Virus record (IMG/VR): IMGVR_UViG_3300021354_000009
Span: 1-56,419 of that record
Strand: one strand, 5' to 3'
Source of the DNA: a virus
DNA length: 56,419 nucleotides
This document shows, one piece after another, positions 25,342 to 31,659 of this stretch (positions are counted from its first letter, which is position 1; every line of letters begins with the position of its first letter). A model generated the notes under the pieces. That model saw only the letters and a list, made by a program, of their open reading frames with translations. It did not search any database and was not told the origin of the DNA. Both the position numbers and the translations under genes were made by a program.

Positions 25342-26772
25342 CTACGCCCCATATGGGTTCACCTTGTTGCGCTTGTTGAACTCCATAGCATCAATCAAAT
25401 CGTCTTCGTCGTAGTCTTCTCGTGGTGGTGGATCAATCGATATCCAACCTGAGTCACGTAAGTATCTAAGCCCTTGGCTAATACAGTCAACGAACTCGTC
25501 GTGTGCTGTCTCAGGGAACGCGCATATCTGGGACACCATGCCCTCAGCCCAATCCCTGACAAAGCCTTTGCGTATGCCAGACTCAGGCACCCACACTCGG
25601 CCTGCCCTGATGATGTTGGCAACGATGCTTAGTCTCTGTGTCTTGTCAGCGTTGCCAGGGTTGTACCCATACACAGGCAAGTGACCACGTTGCAAGTCTT
25701 GTATAAGACTGATACCCGCGGCCTTGTCTTCTACCAATATCAAGTCCACACGCTTCTTCTCTTTGCCTTCACCATACACCGTCTCATACTCTTCAATCAC
25801 CTTGGGGCGTAGGTCTGGGTACTGAAGCTTGTCTTGCCAACAGTCAATCACCATCACGCACATACCGCCATCCAATGGCTTAAACGCTCCAAGCGTTATG
25901 CACCCAGTAGGGTCGTTCTCTTTGCCATCTTTAAAGCCACAGTCATAGCTCTGGATGATGTACTCGAACTTGGGATAGGGCTTACCGTCTGGCCAGAGCC
26001 TAAACCAATCACGCTTGACGATGCCGAACTCTTCTCCATCTAGAAGCTCTGCGTGGATCTCTTGGCGTCCGAGCCTTGTGCCCTCATAGCTAAGGATCTG
26101 CTTCTGGAAGTTGCTAGATAGGTTCTTGATGTTGCTATACGTACTGGCGCGCGTGATCACCACGTCATCACCCTCACGCCCTACCAGATCCATTACTACG
26201 TCTTTAGGCTTGGGTGTAGTAGACGCAATGATCTTGGTCTTGGTGCCCAGTCGAACTGCGAACATGATCATGTCCCACGCTTCTTGTAGGTAGTCCCAAG
26301 CGGCCAACTCATCAAGCCAAGCGCCATGCCACTGACCACCACGGAAGCGATCAGGCTCCGATGCCGATATGCCTTTGATGAACGATCCGTTGTATAACGT
26401 GATCTCGTGCAAAGTCTTGTTGTAGTCTTTTACTAGCTTCTCAGGGATTATCTTCATCAAGCCTGATTCACCGTCAAAGCACGTACCACGCAAGTCACCA
26501 GACGTGGGGGCTGACACTAACCAACGTGTATTGGGTTCGTTCCATGCCCAAGACGCTAGAGTCTCTGCGGCGGCTCTGGTCTTACCCGCACCACGTCCAC
26601 CCAACAGCAACCACACATCCCACCAATCCCCCGATGGCTCTAGTTGGTGCTTGTGTGCTTGTTCGCTTACCCACTTCAGTTGCCAATTGATGGCCAACTG
26701 ATTCAGTATAGGTCTGCTACGGTACTCTTCTACAAACGTGGGATCGACCAGAAGCTCGTCTAGTACGCTCAT
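25342..26772 (-). CDS. terL: Terminase large subunit
   Basis: The product is 476 residues with both TerL activities visible. ATPase: Walker A GGRGAGKT (58-65), Walker B AWLDE (151-155) and a coupling motif in IIASTTPKPK. RNase H-type nuclease: SYDCGFKDG with Asp277, LILVEDKAAG with Glu348/Asp349, and HDEFVD with Asp429. The enzyme moves DNA into the capsid through the portal and cuts it. The start overlaps the small-subunit stop by ATGA. The C-terminal 30 residues are acidic. The packaging type cannot be told from sequence alone, although the circular assembly fits circular permutation. Confidence 0.95.
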   Translation of the reverse strand: MSVLDELLVDPTFVEEYRSRPILNQLAINWQLKWVSEQAHKHQLEPSGDWWDVWLLLGGRGAGKTRAAAETLASWAWNEPNTRWLVSAPTSGDLRGTCFDGESGLMKIIPEKLVKDYNKTLHEITLYNGSFIKGISASEPDRFRGGQWHGAWLDELAAWDYLQEAWDMIMFAVRLGTKTKIIASTTPKPKDVVMDLVGREGDDVVITRASTYSNIKNLSSNFQKQILSYEGTRLGRQEIHAELLDGEEFGIVKRDWFRLWPDGKPYPKFEYIIQSYDCGFKDGKENDPTGCITLGAFKPLDGGMCVMVIDCWQDKLQYPDLRPKVIEEYETVYGEGKEKKRVDLILVEDKAAGISLIQDLQRGHLPVYGYNPGNADKTQRLSIVANIIRAGRVWVPESGIRKGFVRDWAEGMVSQICAFPETAHDEFVDCISQGLRYLRDSGWISIDPPPREDYDEDDLIDAMEFNKRNKVNPYGA

Positions 26773-27119
26773 TCTGATTGGCGTTGTAGTCTGATGTTCT
26801 TGAGCAACTCACCAAACACGTCTACGTTGTGCTCAATCACCAATGGCTTCTCATCGTTACCAATGTGCTCGGTACGCGCCAACTTCGGTATGTGGTACTC
26901 CACCACCGATTGGAACATGTCGAATGCTTTGGCTGGATTTGGTGGCACCACGTACTCATCACCATCTGGCGTTTTCACTCCTTCAGCTACTTGGTCGAGC
27001 CATCCAGTGAGCCTGTGAGCGTTTGCGTCCACAAACAAGGCTATGGCTTGCCGAGCTTCGTTTGTGACCTTGTTGGGCGTTCCTGCCACCCTACCGCCTG
27101 TCTTCTTGCCCTCAGCCAT
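26769..27119 (-). CDS. Terminase small subunit
   Basis: The product is 116 residues, encoded directly before TerL with an ATGA overlap. The N-terminus KKTGGRVAGTPNKVTNEARQ is typical of small terminase proteins of the GRxxGTPNK group. Residues 40-95 are helical and probably form the oligomer core, and the C-terminus (LLKNIRLQRQSE) may contact TerL. AGGAG precedes the start. It recognises or positions viral DNA for packaging. Confidence 0.85.
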   Translation of the reverse strand: MAEGKKTGGRVAGTPNKVTNEARQAIALFVDANAHRLTGWLDQVAEGVKTPDGDEYVVPPNPAKAFDMFQSVVEYHIPKLARTEHIGNDEKPLVIEHNVDVFGELLKNIRLQRQSE

Positions 27120-27192
27120 GTCGCTCTCCTCTAAATCCGTCTACTGTAGATAGTATGTTAGTGGAGACTAACGTTGTTTTCTCTTCGGTCAT
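27112..27192 (-). CDS. Possible 26-residue leader peptide before terminase
   Basis: A short frame, MTEEKTTLVSTNILSTVDGF and six more residues, begins at ATG 27192 with AAAGGAC upstream and ends inside the first codons of the small terminase gene. Many genes here overlap, so this could be a coupled leader peptide. It is too short to judge from composition and may be chance. The interval 27193-27226 holds nothing else I can support. Confidence 0.35.
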   Translation of the reverse strand: MTEEKTTLVSTNILSTVDGFRGERHG

Positions 27193-27226
27193 GTTTCAGT
27201 CCTTTGCGCACAATCGTTTCAGTGCA

Positions 27227-27412
27227 TTACAGGTCTGAGTTTAACAATATATTTATTAAGTTGTCTAGCTTTGGTTCTATGAGTAGTGCTTCGTGTTCTT
27301 TGTCCGATACTATGAGAGCCCAAGACTTCATGGCTTTGCACCAATACAGTCCTGAGTTGTCATAGCCCATCATGAGGCTTTGGAGTTGTTGATACTTATC
27401 TAGGTTACTCAA
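27227..27412 (-). CDS. Small protein, 61 residues
   Basis: The frame starts at TTG 27412, overlapping the upstream gene by 8 bases, and reads MSNLDKYQQLQSLMMGYDNS and onwards to NILLNSDL. It looks like a compact acidic protein with GLYWCKAMKSWALIVSDKE as a beta-rich centre. It is the last gene of the early cluster before terminase. Function is unknown. The TTG start is supported mainly by the overlap. Confidence 0.55.
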   Translation of the reverse strand: MSNLDKYQQLQSLMMGYDNSGLYWCKAMKSWALIVSDKEHEALLIEPKLDNLINILLNSDL

Positions 27413-27647
27413 GGCTTGTACCCATTACACGAAGCTCCATGACTTTGTTTGCACGCTTGAGCTTTTGGTTCTCTTCTTTGAGGCGCAATATCTCTGATGT
27501 CATGTATGCGAGGCGACTTGATGCGTGATCTATCCAATCCTTTACTTCCGTAGGCATTGAGAACTGTTTGGACTCCAGTTGAACTGGGGTCTTCTTAGTT
27601 TTCTTTGCCACGGTCTTTTTGGCCACGATCTTTTTAGCTGTTGCCAT
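27405..27647 (-). CDS. Small protein with basic AKK tail and coiled coil
   Basis: The product is 80 residues. The N-terminus is a basic repeat (KKIVAKKTVAKKTKKTP) like histone H1 tails, which suggests nucleic acid binding. Residues about 38-75 form a coiled coil (SEILRLKEENQKLKRANKVM), probably a dimer. It overlaps the upstream gene by 14 bases. A palindrome copy lies at 27575-27587. Function is unknown; a DNA-binding dimer is plausible. Confidence 0.65.
   Translation of the reverse strand: MATAKKIVAKKTVAKKTKKTPVQLESKQFSMPTEVKDWIDHASSRLAYMTSEILRLKEENQKLKRANKVMELRVMGTSLE
27575..27587. repeat. Palindrome CCAGTTGAACTGG
   Basis: This copy lies in the codons for TPVQLE of the AKK-tail protein. 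It shares the 13-bp core with seven other sites. Confidence 0.8.
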
Positions 27648-27849
27648 TGTCTTGTTCCAGATAGTTAACGATACGTATCAATGAGGCGATCATATCTTTG
27701 GCTTGCGACTTAGTGATTATCATGTTAGCTCGTGCGTTTGGCACGTTCAAACTGATCCATACGCCATCTTCATCATATACGTCCACATACATGTAGTGGT
27801 TGTATTCTTTGCCTTTGATGCTTGTGTGAAATTCTTCTGTTGTGATCAT
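27634..27849 (-). CDS. Small protein, 71 residues
   Basis: I chose ATG 27849 because GGAG lies 6 bases upstream. An alternative ATG at 27861 shares a base with the preceding stop (TAATG) and adds four residues. The chain (YNHYMYVDVYDEDGVWISLN, then a C-terminal helix KSQAKDMIASLIRIVNYLEQ) looks like a small alpha/beta protein. No family recognised. Confidence 0.6.
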   Translation of the reverse strand: MITTEEFHTSIKGKEYNHYMYVDVYDEDGVWISLNVPNARANMIITKSQAKDMIASLIRIVNYLEQDNGNS

Positions 27850-27860
27850 GGTGTGCTCCA

Positions 27861-28463
27861 TTAAGTTTTGGTTAAAGATACTAATTTTGGACGTTGAATA
27901 ACGGTTTGCTTGACGCCATCACGCACGCCATGGTCTTTTACCGTGGCAATGATGGTGGCTGTCTCACCCTTCTCAGGAAAGCCTTTAGCGTTGCCTTTGT
28001 AAATGATGATGTTCTTGTCTGCGTCTTCACAGATGTTGATGTAAATGGTGCCAAAGTTGCTCTCGATATCAATGATGTGAACAACTTTGAGAGTCACTGT
28101 AAGCTTCTCGCCTACGGTGCCCAAGTGAATACGTGAAGCGTTCAAAGAAGCTTGCTTGTCTGCCCACTCTGCTTTGCGTGCTTTGTTCTTCTCAATGTTC
28201 TTTAGAACTGCATTTGCTTGGCCAGAAGTCAATTTGCCGTAGGTGTCATAAGCTTCTGCCAATGAGCCAACAAAACCTTCTTTGTAGCCAGACATGCCAC
28301 CGAAGTCGTCATAGGTGCGACCCATGGAAAGAAAATCCATCATGTCTTGGTGCTCTTTGGCATATGCCTTGGAAAATGTTTTTTGAGCATTAGCAACGAT
28401 GTTGCGCTTGATAGCTTTTTCGTAAGCTACTGGGTTCTCGATGTTTGCTAGTGTGTATGTCAT
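27861..28463 (-). CDS. OB-fold nucleic-acid-binding protein candidate
   Basis: The product is 200 residues. The N-terminal 100 residues are helical (SGQANAVLKNIEKNKARKAE). Residues about 110-195 follow an OB-fold-like pattern seen in phage replication proteins: GTVGEKLTVTLKVVHI, FGTIYINICEDADKNIIIYK, KGETATIIATVKDHGV and GVKQTVIQRPKLV. Such domains usually bind DNA or RNA. It has its own promoter of the early type (28503-28519), so it is probably made in quantity early in infection. Confidence 0.68.
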   Translation of the reverse strand: MTYTLANIENPVAYEKAIKRNIVANAQKTFSKAYAKEHQDMMDFLSMGRTYDDFGGMSGYKEGFVGSLAEAYDTYGKLTSGQANAVLKNIEKNKARKAEWADKQASLNASRIHLGTVGEKLTVTLKVVHIIDIESNFGTIYINICEDADKNIIIYKGNAKGFPEKGETATIIATVKDHGVRDGVKQTVIQRPKLVSLTKT

Positions 28464-28479
28464 CTTTTACCTTTTTAAA

Positions 28480-28497
28480 CACTGCGTCAGTGCAGTG
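28480..28497 (-). promoter_or_regulatory. Inverted repeat near the predicted transcript start
   Basis: CACTGC and GCAGTG are separated by 6 bases and overlap the predicted transcript start about 7 bases after the -10 box. It may form a 5' stem-loop protecting the mRNA or act as an operator. Confidence 0.55.
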
Positions 28498-28502
28498 AAG
28501 TA

Positions 28503-28519
28503 ACTATAACAGAAAATTA
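28503..28519 (-). promoter_or_regulatory. Early promoter (17-bp box, extended -10)
   Basis: The minus strand reads TAATTTTCTGTTATAGT. The TGT before TATAGT gives an extended -10, and no clear -35 is present. The same box occurs upstream of 31248, 34144 and, on the plus strand, 38488. It drives the OB-fold gene starting at 28463. Confidence 0.72.
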
Positions 28520-28541
28520 GATTATTTACTAGGTGTTTTCA

Positions 28542-28643
28542 CTAATCGTCCTGATCCATCATGAGCATGACCACGGCTACCAAGGCAAAGATCACAAAGC
28601 CCGATGTCATTAATAAAAATATCCAAGCAACTGTCTCTAGCAT
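28542..28643 (-). CDS. Single-span membrane peptide, 33 residues
   Basis: The frame starts at ATG 28643 with AGGAG upstream. It reads MLETVAWIFLLMTSGFVIFA followed by LVAVVMLMMDQDD. Residues 5-28 are a continuous hydrophobic span with an acidic C-terminal tail. It could be a small host-membrane effector. It is located between a gene of unknown function and the early promoter at 28503. The strong ribosome binding site supports translation. Confidence 0.62.
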   Translation of the reverse strand: MLETVAWIFLLMTSGFVIFALVAVVMLMMDQDD

Positions 28644-28652
28644 GATGTACTC

Positions 28653-29048
28653 CTAAAGTTGTAGTTCAAGTTGTCTGCTTTGGACTGGGCTGTTCTGCCA
28701 CCAGTGGATGCGTATCCTGAGCGATTTAACGTCCCTATGGCTGAGATATGGCACCTTGGTACGCTTCTGTTCATTCTCTTCAAAATAACGTCGTTTTAGA
28801 GCCTTTATGAAGATCTGTGGGTCTAGTCCTATTAGGCTTGCATAGGCGGAGAACATCGAGTCAGTGTTAAAGAAGAATTTCAATGAACCTATGGCATTAC
28901 GGTTCAGGTTGCAATGGTGGACTAGCTCGTCTTCTGTGGGCTCCACGCATAGGTCTTCTATGGCCAAAGCAATAACGCCAGCTATCAAGTGCGCAGAACA
29001 TCTTGTCTCCTCTTCTATGCCCTCATTAGTGCTTATAAGGTCAATCAT
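28653..29048 (-). CDS. Hypothetical protein, 131 residues
   Basis: I start at ATG 29048, which overlaps the preceding stop by ATGA. The chain is helical: SAHLIAGVIALAIEDLCVEP, HHCNLNRNAIGSLKFFFN, SAYASLIGLDPQIFIKALK. Its C-terminus is basic with several Trp and Arg residues. The helical pattern could fit a small DNA-binding protein, but no clear helix-turn-helix is visible. Function is unknown. Confidence 0.62.
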   Translation of the reverse strand: MIDLISTNEGIEEETRCSAHLIAGVIALAIEDLCVEPTEDELVHHCNLNRNAIGSLKFFFNTDSMFSAYASLIGLDPQIFIKALKRRYFEENEQKRTKVPYLSHRDVKSLRIRIHWWQNSPVQSRQLELQL

Positions 29049-29332
29049 GTGTTCTTCTCCATCGGTGGTGTGCAAGTGTGAATATGCCCATCGAAAAGGT
29101 ACTTGCCACAGCGTTGACAGAAGTTGCGCTCTGCCTCCAACTTAGCCAGTCGGTCACCCATTTCACGTATCAGTACACTGGCAACTGCTAGTTCTTCCAT
29201 GAGTCCAGTTACGGTCTTTGCGTACTCGGTATCAAAGTCATCATCAACCTTCTTACGCATAGCCCTGATGTATTCTTGTTTTATACGAGATTCCATCTCT
29301 ATGCGGTTGAACTCCTGATCTTCTGCGTCCAT
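29045..29332 (-). CDS. Coiled-coil protein with C-terminal zinc ribbon
   Basis: The product is 95 residues. Residues 1-65 are an acidic helix or coiled coil (FDTEYAKTVTGLMEELAVAS). The C-terminus FCQRCGKYLFDGHIHTCTPP has a C-x2-C pair and His/Cys residues suited to bind zinc. The gene ends in an ATGA overlap with the next. Function is unknown. Confidence 0.62.
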   Translation of the reverse strand: MDAEDQEFNRIEMESRIKQEYIRAMRKKVDDDFDTEYAKTVTGLMEELAVASVLIREMGDRLAKLEAERNFCQRCGKYLFDGHIHTCTPPMEKNT

Positions 29333-29334
29333 GG

Positions 29335-29580
29335 TTATTGCCTCTGGCTTGGTATACGGTTACGGATAGCATCACCAAGCTTCTCAATGTCCACGCACTC
29401 GTCTGCTAGCTTGGCGCACTCTTCTCTTTCAATCATGATGGCACGCTTGGTTGTCTCGATAGCCACCGTCATGATCTCCGCCTTGGCAATAGCCAGTTCA
29501 CCGTCAAACTCTTGTTGTGTAAAAAACTTCACATGTTCTTGGCCAAGTATTTGGCGTGCTAGTTGGCTTGTCTCTTTCAT
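29335..29580 (-). CDS. Small helical protein, 81 residues
   Basis: ATG 29580 follows GGAGG and overlaps the stop of the small membrane-protein gene (TAATG). The chain is mostly helical: ELAIAKAEIMTVAIETTKRA, EREECAKLADECVDIEKLGD. The segment REECAKLADE is common among small phage proteins of unknown function. A similar ERSGCIKVATDL pattern is encoded at 40713-40913. Confidence 0.62.
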   Translation of the reverse strand: MKETSQLARQILGQEHVKFFTQQEFDGELAIAKAEIMTVAIETTKRAIMIEREECAKLADECVDIEKLGDAIRNRIPSQRQ

Positions 29581-29744
29581 TACGGCCTCCAAATAAATAG
29601 ATCACAAATAACAACGGCCAAAGCGACTACAAAAATAATTGCCAACAAGATACCGAACTCAGATGGCTTCTTGTGGAACGGCCCCTCGATCACGGGATTC
29701 TTTTCTATGTTCCTTGGAAACATTTTGGTGGTCTGATTAAGCAT
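29580..29744 (-). CDS. Single-span membrane protein, 54 residues
   Basis: The frame starts at ATG 29744 with AAGGAG upstream, overlaps the upstream gene by 8 bases and ends in TAATG coupling to the next gene. The N-terminal 28 residues are polar (NIEKNPVIEGPFHKKPSE). Residues 31-51 are hydrophobic (GILLAIIFVVALAVVICDLF). It is probably a small inner-membrane protein expressed early. Function is unknown. Confidence 0.68.
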   Translation of the reverse strand: MLNQTTKMFPRNIEKNPVIEGPFHKKPSEFGILLAIIFVVALAVVICDLFIWRP

Positions 29745-30096
29745 AAGTTAACTCCTTTGCTGTGATATTACCTAGTGCAAGTTGCTCTTTATACGCGAGT
29801 AAAACGTATTCGTCCATGATGGTTTCTATGGCTCTTTCAGTGCTCTCATTTAGGTCACCGTATCGCATGACTTCACGCAAACCGTAAAGCTTGAACAGGT
29901 TTGCGAACTCACGAGCACGGTTCCATAGCCCGTTGTTGTACAAGTCATAGTACGCATTCACAGCCTTGCGAAAACGCTCTAGGTGCATGTTTTTTGTACG
30001 ACGGTAGGGTACGGCACCCACCATTGGAATCAACGCCTGTAGAGCCTTAGATTCTTCGTTGTACGTACCTCTGTCGTCCCAATATCGATTAGACAT
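29737..30096 (-). CDS. Hypothetical helical protein, 119 residues
   Basis: ATG 30096 has TGAGG upstream and overlaps the preceding gene by 8 bases; an upstream in-frame start lacks such a site. The sequence (LERFRKAVNAYYDLYNNGLW, NRAREFANLFKLYGLREVM) is helical and basic in the middle and acidic at the end. I do not recognise a family. It is part of the tight early cluster. Confidence 0.65.
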   Translation of the reverse strand: MSNRYWDDRGTYNEESKALQALIPMVGAVPYRRTKNMHLERFRKAVNAYYDLYNNGLWNRAREFANLFKLYGLREVMRYGDLNESTERAIETIMDEYVLLAYKEQLALGNITAKELTYA

Positions 30097-30361
30097 ATTC
30101 AACCTCATAAAATTTAGAAATAATCTTGCCAAGCACATGCATGGGTTCTGTGTCGCTAGACCCGTACTCAGACATGCGATCCATGAACTTGTCGCAAGCG
30201 CGAACAGCTTCCCTGAAGTCTTCTGTTGTGTTGAGAACCTGAGCTATGTTTAGGTTCAAGAAGTTAGCGGCATTGCTACTGCCTTTCATGTTGGTGTACA
30301 GATCCCAGTCTTCAGCAGTTAGCTCAAGCCTAATGTGCTTTGATATGGTTACGTTTTTCAT
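30089..30361 (-). CDS. Hypothetical protein, 90 residues
   Basis: ATG 30361 follows GAGG and lies one base after the preceding stop. The sequence begins MKNVTISKHIRLELTAEDWD and continues with helices (SSNAANFLNLNIAQVLN, EDFREAVRACDKFMDRMSEY). No motif recognised. Compact gene spacing supports translation. Confidence 0.62.
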   Translation of the reverse strand: MKNVTISKHIRLELTAEDWDLYTNMKGSSNAANFLNLNIAQVLNTTEDFREAVRACDKFMDRMSEYGSSDTEPMHVLGKIISKFYEVEYV

Positions 30362-30362
30362 G

Positions 30363-30620
30363 TTATGCCTCAAATACGATTAAACAGCCTGCGTTTTCCC
30401 ACTCGCAGTACAAGCCATGCTTCTTCAGAACTTCTTCCAACTTGGGGCTAGTGTTCTCACCCTTCCAACGTCCATCACCGTAAGCGTAGTAGTCAGCCCA
30501 CTTGTATGACTCTGGATCTTCTGCACTGATCAAGAATCGACCTTCGTAGTCACTACGCTCGAACACTGGGCAACCCAACTTCTTGAGTTCATTAAATGCT
30601 TTGATAAATGCGCGTTTCAT
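30363..30620 (-). CDS. Hypothetical protein, 85 residues
   Basis: ATG 30620 has AGGAG upstream. The chain is alpha/beta with KAFNELKKLGCPVFERSDYE at the start and EVLKKHGLYCEWENAGCLIV near the end. The layout (helix, strand, charged loop, helix, strand) resembles a small two-layer fold. Function is unknown. A strong hairpin lies just upstream (30635-30650). Confidence 0.65.
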   Translation of the reverse strand: MKRAFIKAFNELKKLGCPVFERSDYEGRFLISAEDPESYKWADYYAYGDGRWKGENTSPKLEEVLKKHGLYCEWENAGCLIVFEA

Positions 30621-30634
30621 GTTGTGCTCCTAGT

Positions 30635-30650
30635 GGGGGCCGTAGCCCCC
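30635..30650 (-). promoter_or_regulatory. Hairpin with UACG tetraloop between early genes
   Basis: GGGGGC-TACG-GCCCCC forms a perfect 6-bp stem with a C(UACG)G loop on the minus strand, among the most stable RNA hairpins. There is no U-tract after it, so it is more likely to block exonucleases or separate messages than to terminate. A related sequence lies at 13156-13178. Confidence 0.65.
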
Positions 30651-30656
30651 GTTTGT

Positions 30657-30923
30657 TTAGATGTAATCGCAATCTTCTTTGCGTTTGTCTTTGCCCAAAT
30701 TGAACTGGCGTAATGCTTCGTTCTTGTAGTAATCGGTGCCATGCTTTTGAATAAACTTAAGCAAGTCACGACGTACTTTAATTGGGTGCCAATATTCGCC
30801 TTCAGCGTGTAGGTCTAGCTCATGTAAACATACAAAACACATATCGTCTGCTGTACTGTGAACCATTGGATCAAAGTAAGTGATGTGCTCTACTTTTTTG
30901 AAGTCTTTGTTGATGTCAGACAT
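30657..30923 (-). CDS. Small protein with CxxC motif, 88 residues
   Basis: I use ATG 30923; a TTG nine bases upstream would add three residues. Neither has a strong ribosome binding site. The sequence contains MCFVCLHELDLHAEGEYWHP, with a C-x2-C and several His residues, which may bind a metal. It is basic at the C-terminus. No family recognised. Confidence 0.58.
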   Translation of the reverse strand: MSDINKDFKKVEHITYFDPMVHSTADDMCFVCLHELDLHAEGEYWHPIKVRRDLLKFIQKHGTDYYKNEALRQFNLGKDKRKEDCDYI

Positions 30924-30933
30924 GTCGCTCAAC

Positions 30934-31248
30934 TTACGCTGTTGGAGAAACTTTGATCACAGCGATTGAATCGCCACGGAACTGCTCTGCTTGCTCGGCT
31001 GTGATACCGAAGTGAGCCAACAATGCTTCCATGTCGATGGAGCCTTTGCGGTTCTCGATGGTGACGCGAACACCATACTTCTCACCACGGTGCTTGCCTT
31101 CGCCCAATGTGTTGGCGATGCTGTCTTTGAGAGACTTGGTAGTTACCGTCATCTCTTTGATCTGACGATCTAACACTGCAAGTGTGTCAATGTCGTTGGT
31201 GATGGACTCGACTGTTGCGAGGGCTTGGATCTGTGCTACTACTGTCAT
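30934..31248 (-). CDS. Small early protein, 104 residues
   Basis: ATG 31248 has AAAGGAAAC upstream and its own early promoter at 31293-31309. Residues 1-50 are helical (LDRQIKEMTVTTKSLKDSIA). The second half has GEKYGVRVTIENRKGSIDME and LLAHFGITAEQAEQF. This pattern, a helix followed by a V-R-V-T strand and a helix, resembles small replication-associated phage proteins. Function is unknown. Confidence 0.65.
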   Translation of the reverse strand: MTVVAQIQALATVESITNDIDTLAVLDRQIKEMTVTTKSLKDSIANTLGEGKHRGEKYGVRVTIENRKGSIDMEALLAHFGITAEQAEQFRGDSIAVIKVSPTA

Positions 31249-31268
31249 GATGTTTCCTTTAAGTTAAA

Positions 31269-31286
31269 ACCGCTATCTGTTGCGGT
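31269..31286 (-). promoter_or_regulatory. Inverted repeat near the predicted transcript start
   Basis: ACCGC and GCGGT are separated by 8 bases, beginning close to the predicted start of the transcript from 31293-31309. It mirrors the arrangement at 28480-28497. Confidence 0.5.
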
Positions 31287-31292
31287 AGAAGA

Positions 31293-31309
31293 ATCATAAC
31301 AAAAAATTA
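31293..31309 (-). promoter_or_regulatory. Early promoter (17-bp box, extended -10)
   Basis: The minus strand reads TAATTTTTTGTTATGAT, matching the boxes at 28503 and 34181 with small changes in the -10 (TATGAT). It would transcribe the gene starting at 31248. The upstream interval to 31386 contains no gene. Confidence 0.65.
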
Positions 31310-31386
31310 GAGTTTTGAGCACCCTAAACAGACTATTTTATTGGGACAAACCCTAATACATTACCCTAGTTTGTATACTTGTGTTT

Positions 31387-31659
31387 TCAATTTTGGTTTA
31401 TGTACTCGATGACGTTCTCAATTGTTTTGTTCAAAGCATCGATTTCGTCCATCTTTGCGATAGCCCATGCACGTCTCTCACCATGCCAACCCATCTTGCT
31501 ACCTTGGTGGCACGACTTACAAAGGGCCACCACCGTGTATTGCCTATGCTGTTTGACGTGGTGTGCATCGCTTGGTCCAGATGCTTCACATACGGAGCAT
31601 GGCATGAGCTTTACTAAGCCTACGTATGCTTTTTCTTTTGCGCTTAGTGTGTTATTCAT
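31387..31659 (-). CDS. HNH-like nuclease (Ref/DUF968-type candidate)
   Basis: The product is 90 residues. CSVCEASGPSDAHHVKQHRQ, VALCKSCHQG and WHGERRAW give the C-x2-C, His-His, C-x2-C and His-Gly pattern of small HNH-type nucleases such as phage P1 Ref and DUF968 proteins, which bind zinc and cut DNA, Ref with RecA. The start overlaps the upstream gene by 8 bases. It lies near a resolvase, which suggests a recombination or DNA-processing job. The family call is from pattern only. Confidence 0.7.
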   Translation of the reverse strand: MNNTLSAKEKAYVGLVKLMPCSVCEASGPSDAHHVKQHRQYTVVALCKSCHQGSKMGWHGERRAWAIAKMDEIDALNKTIENVIEYINQN

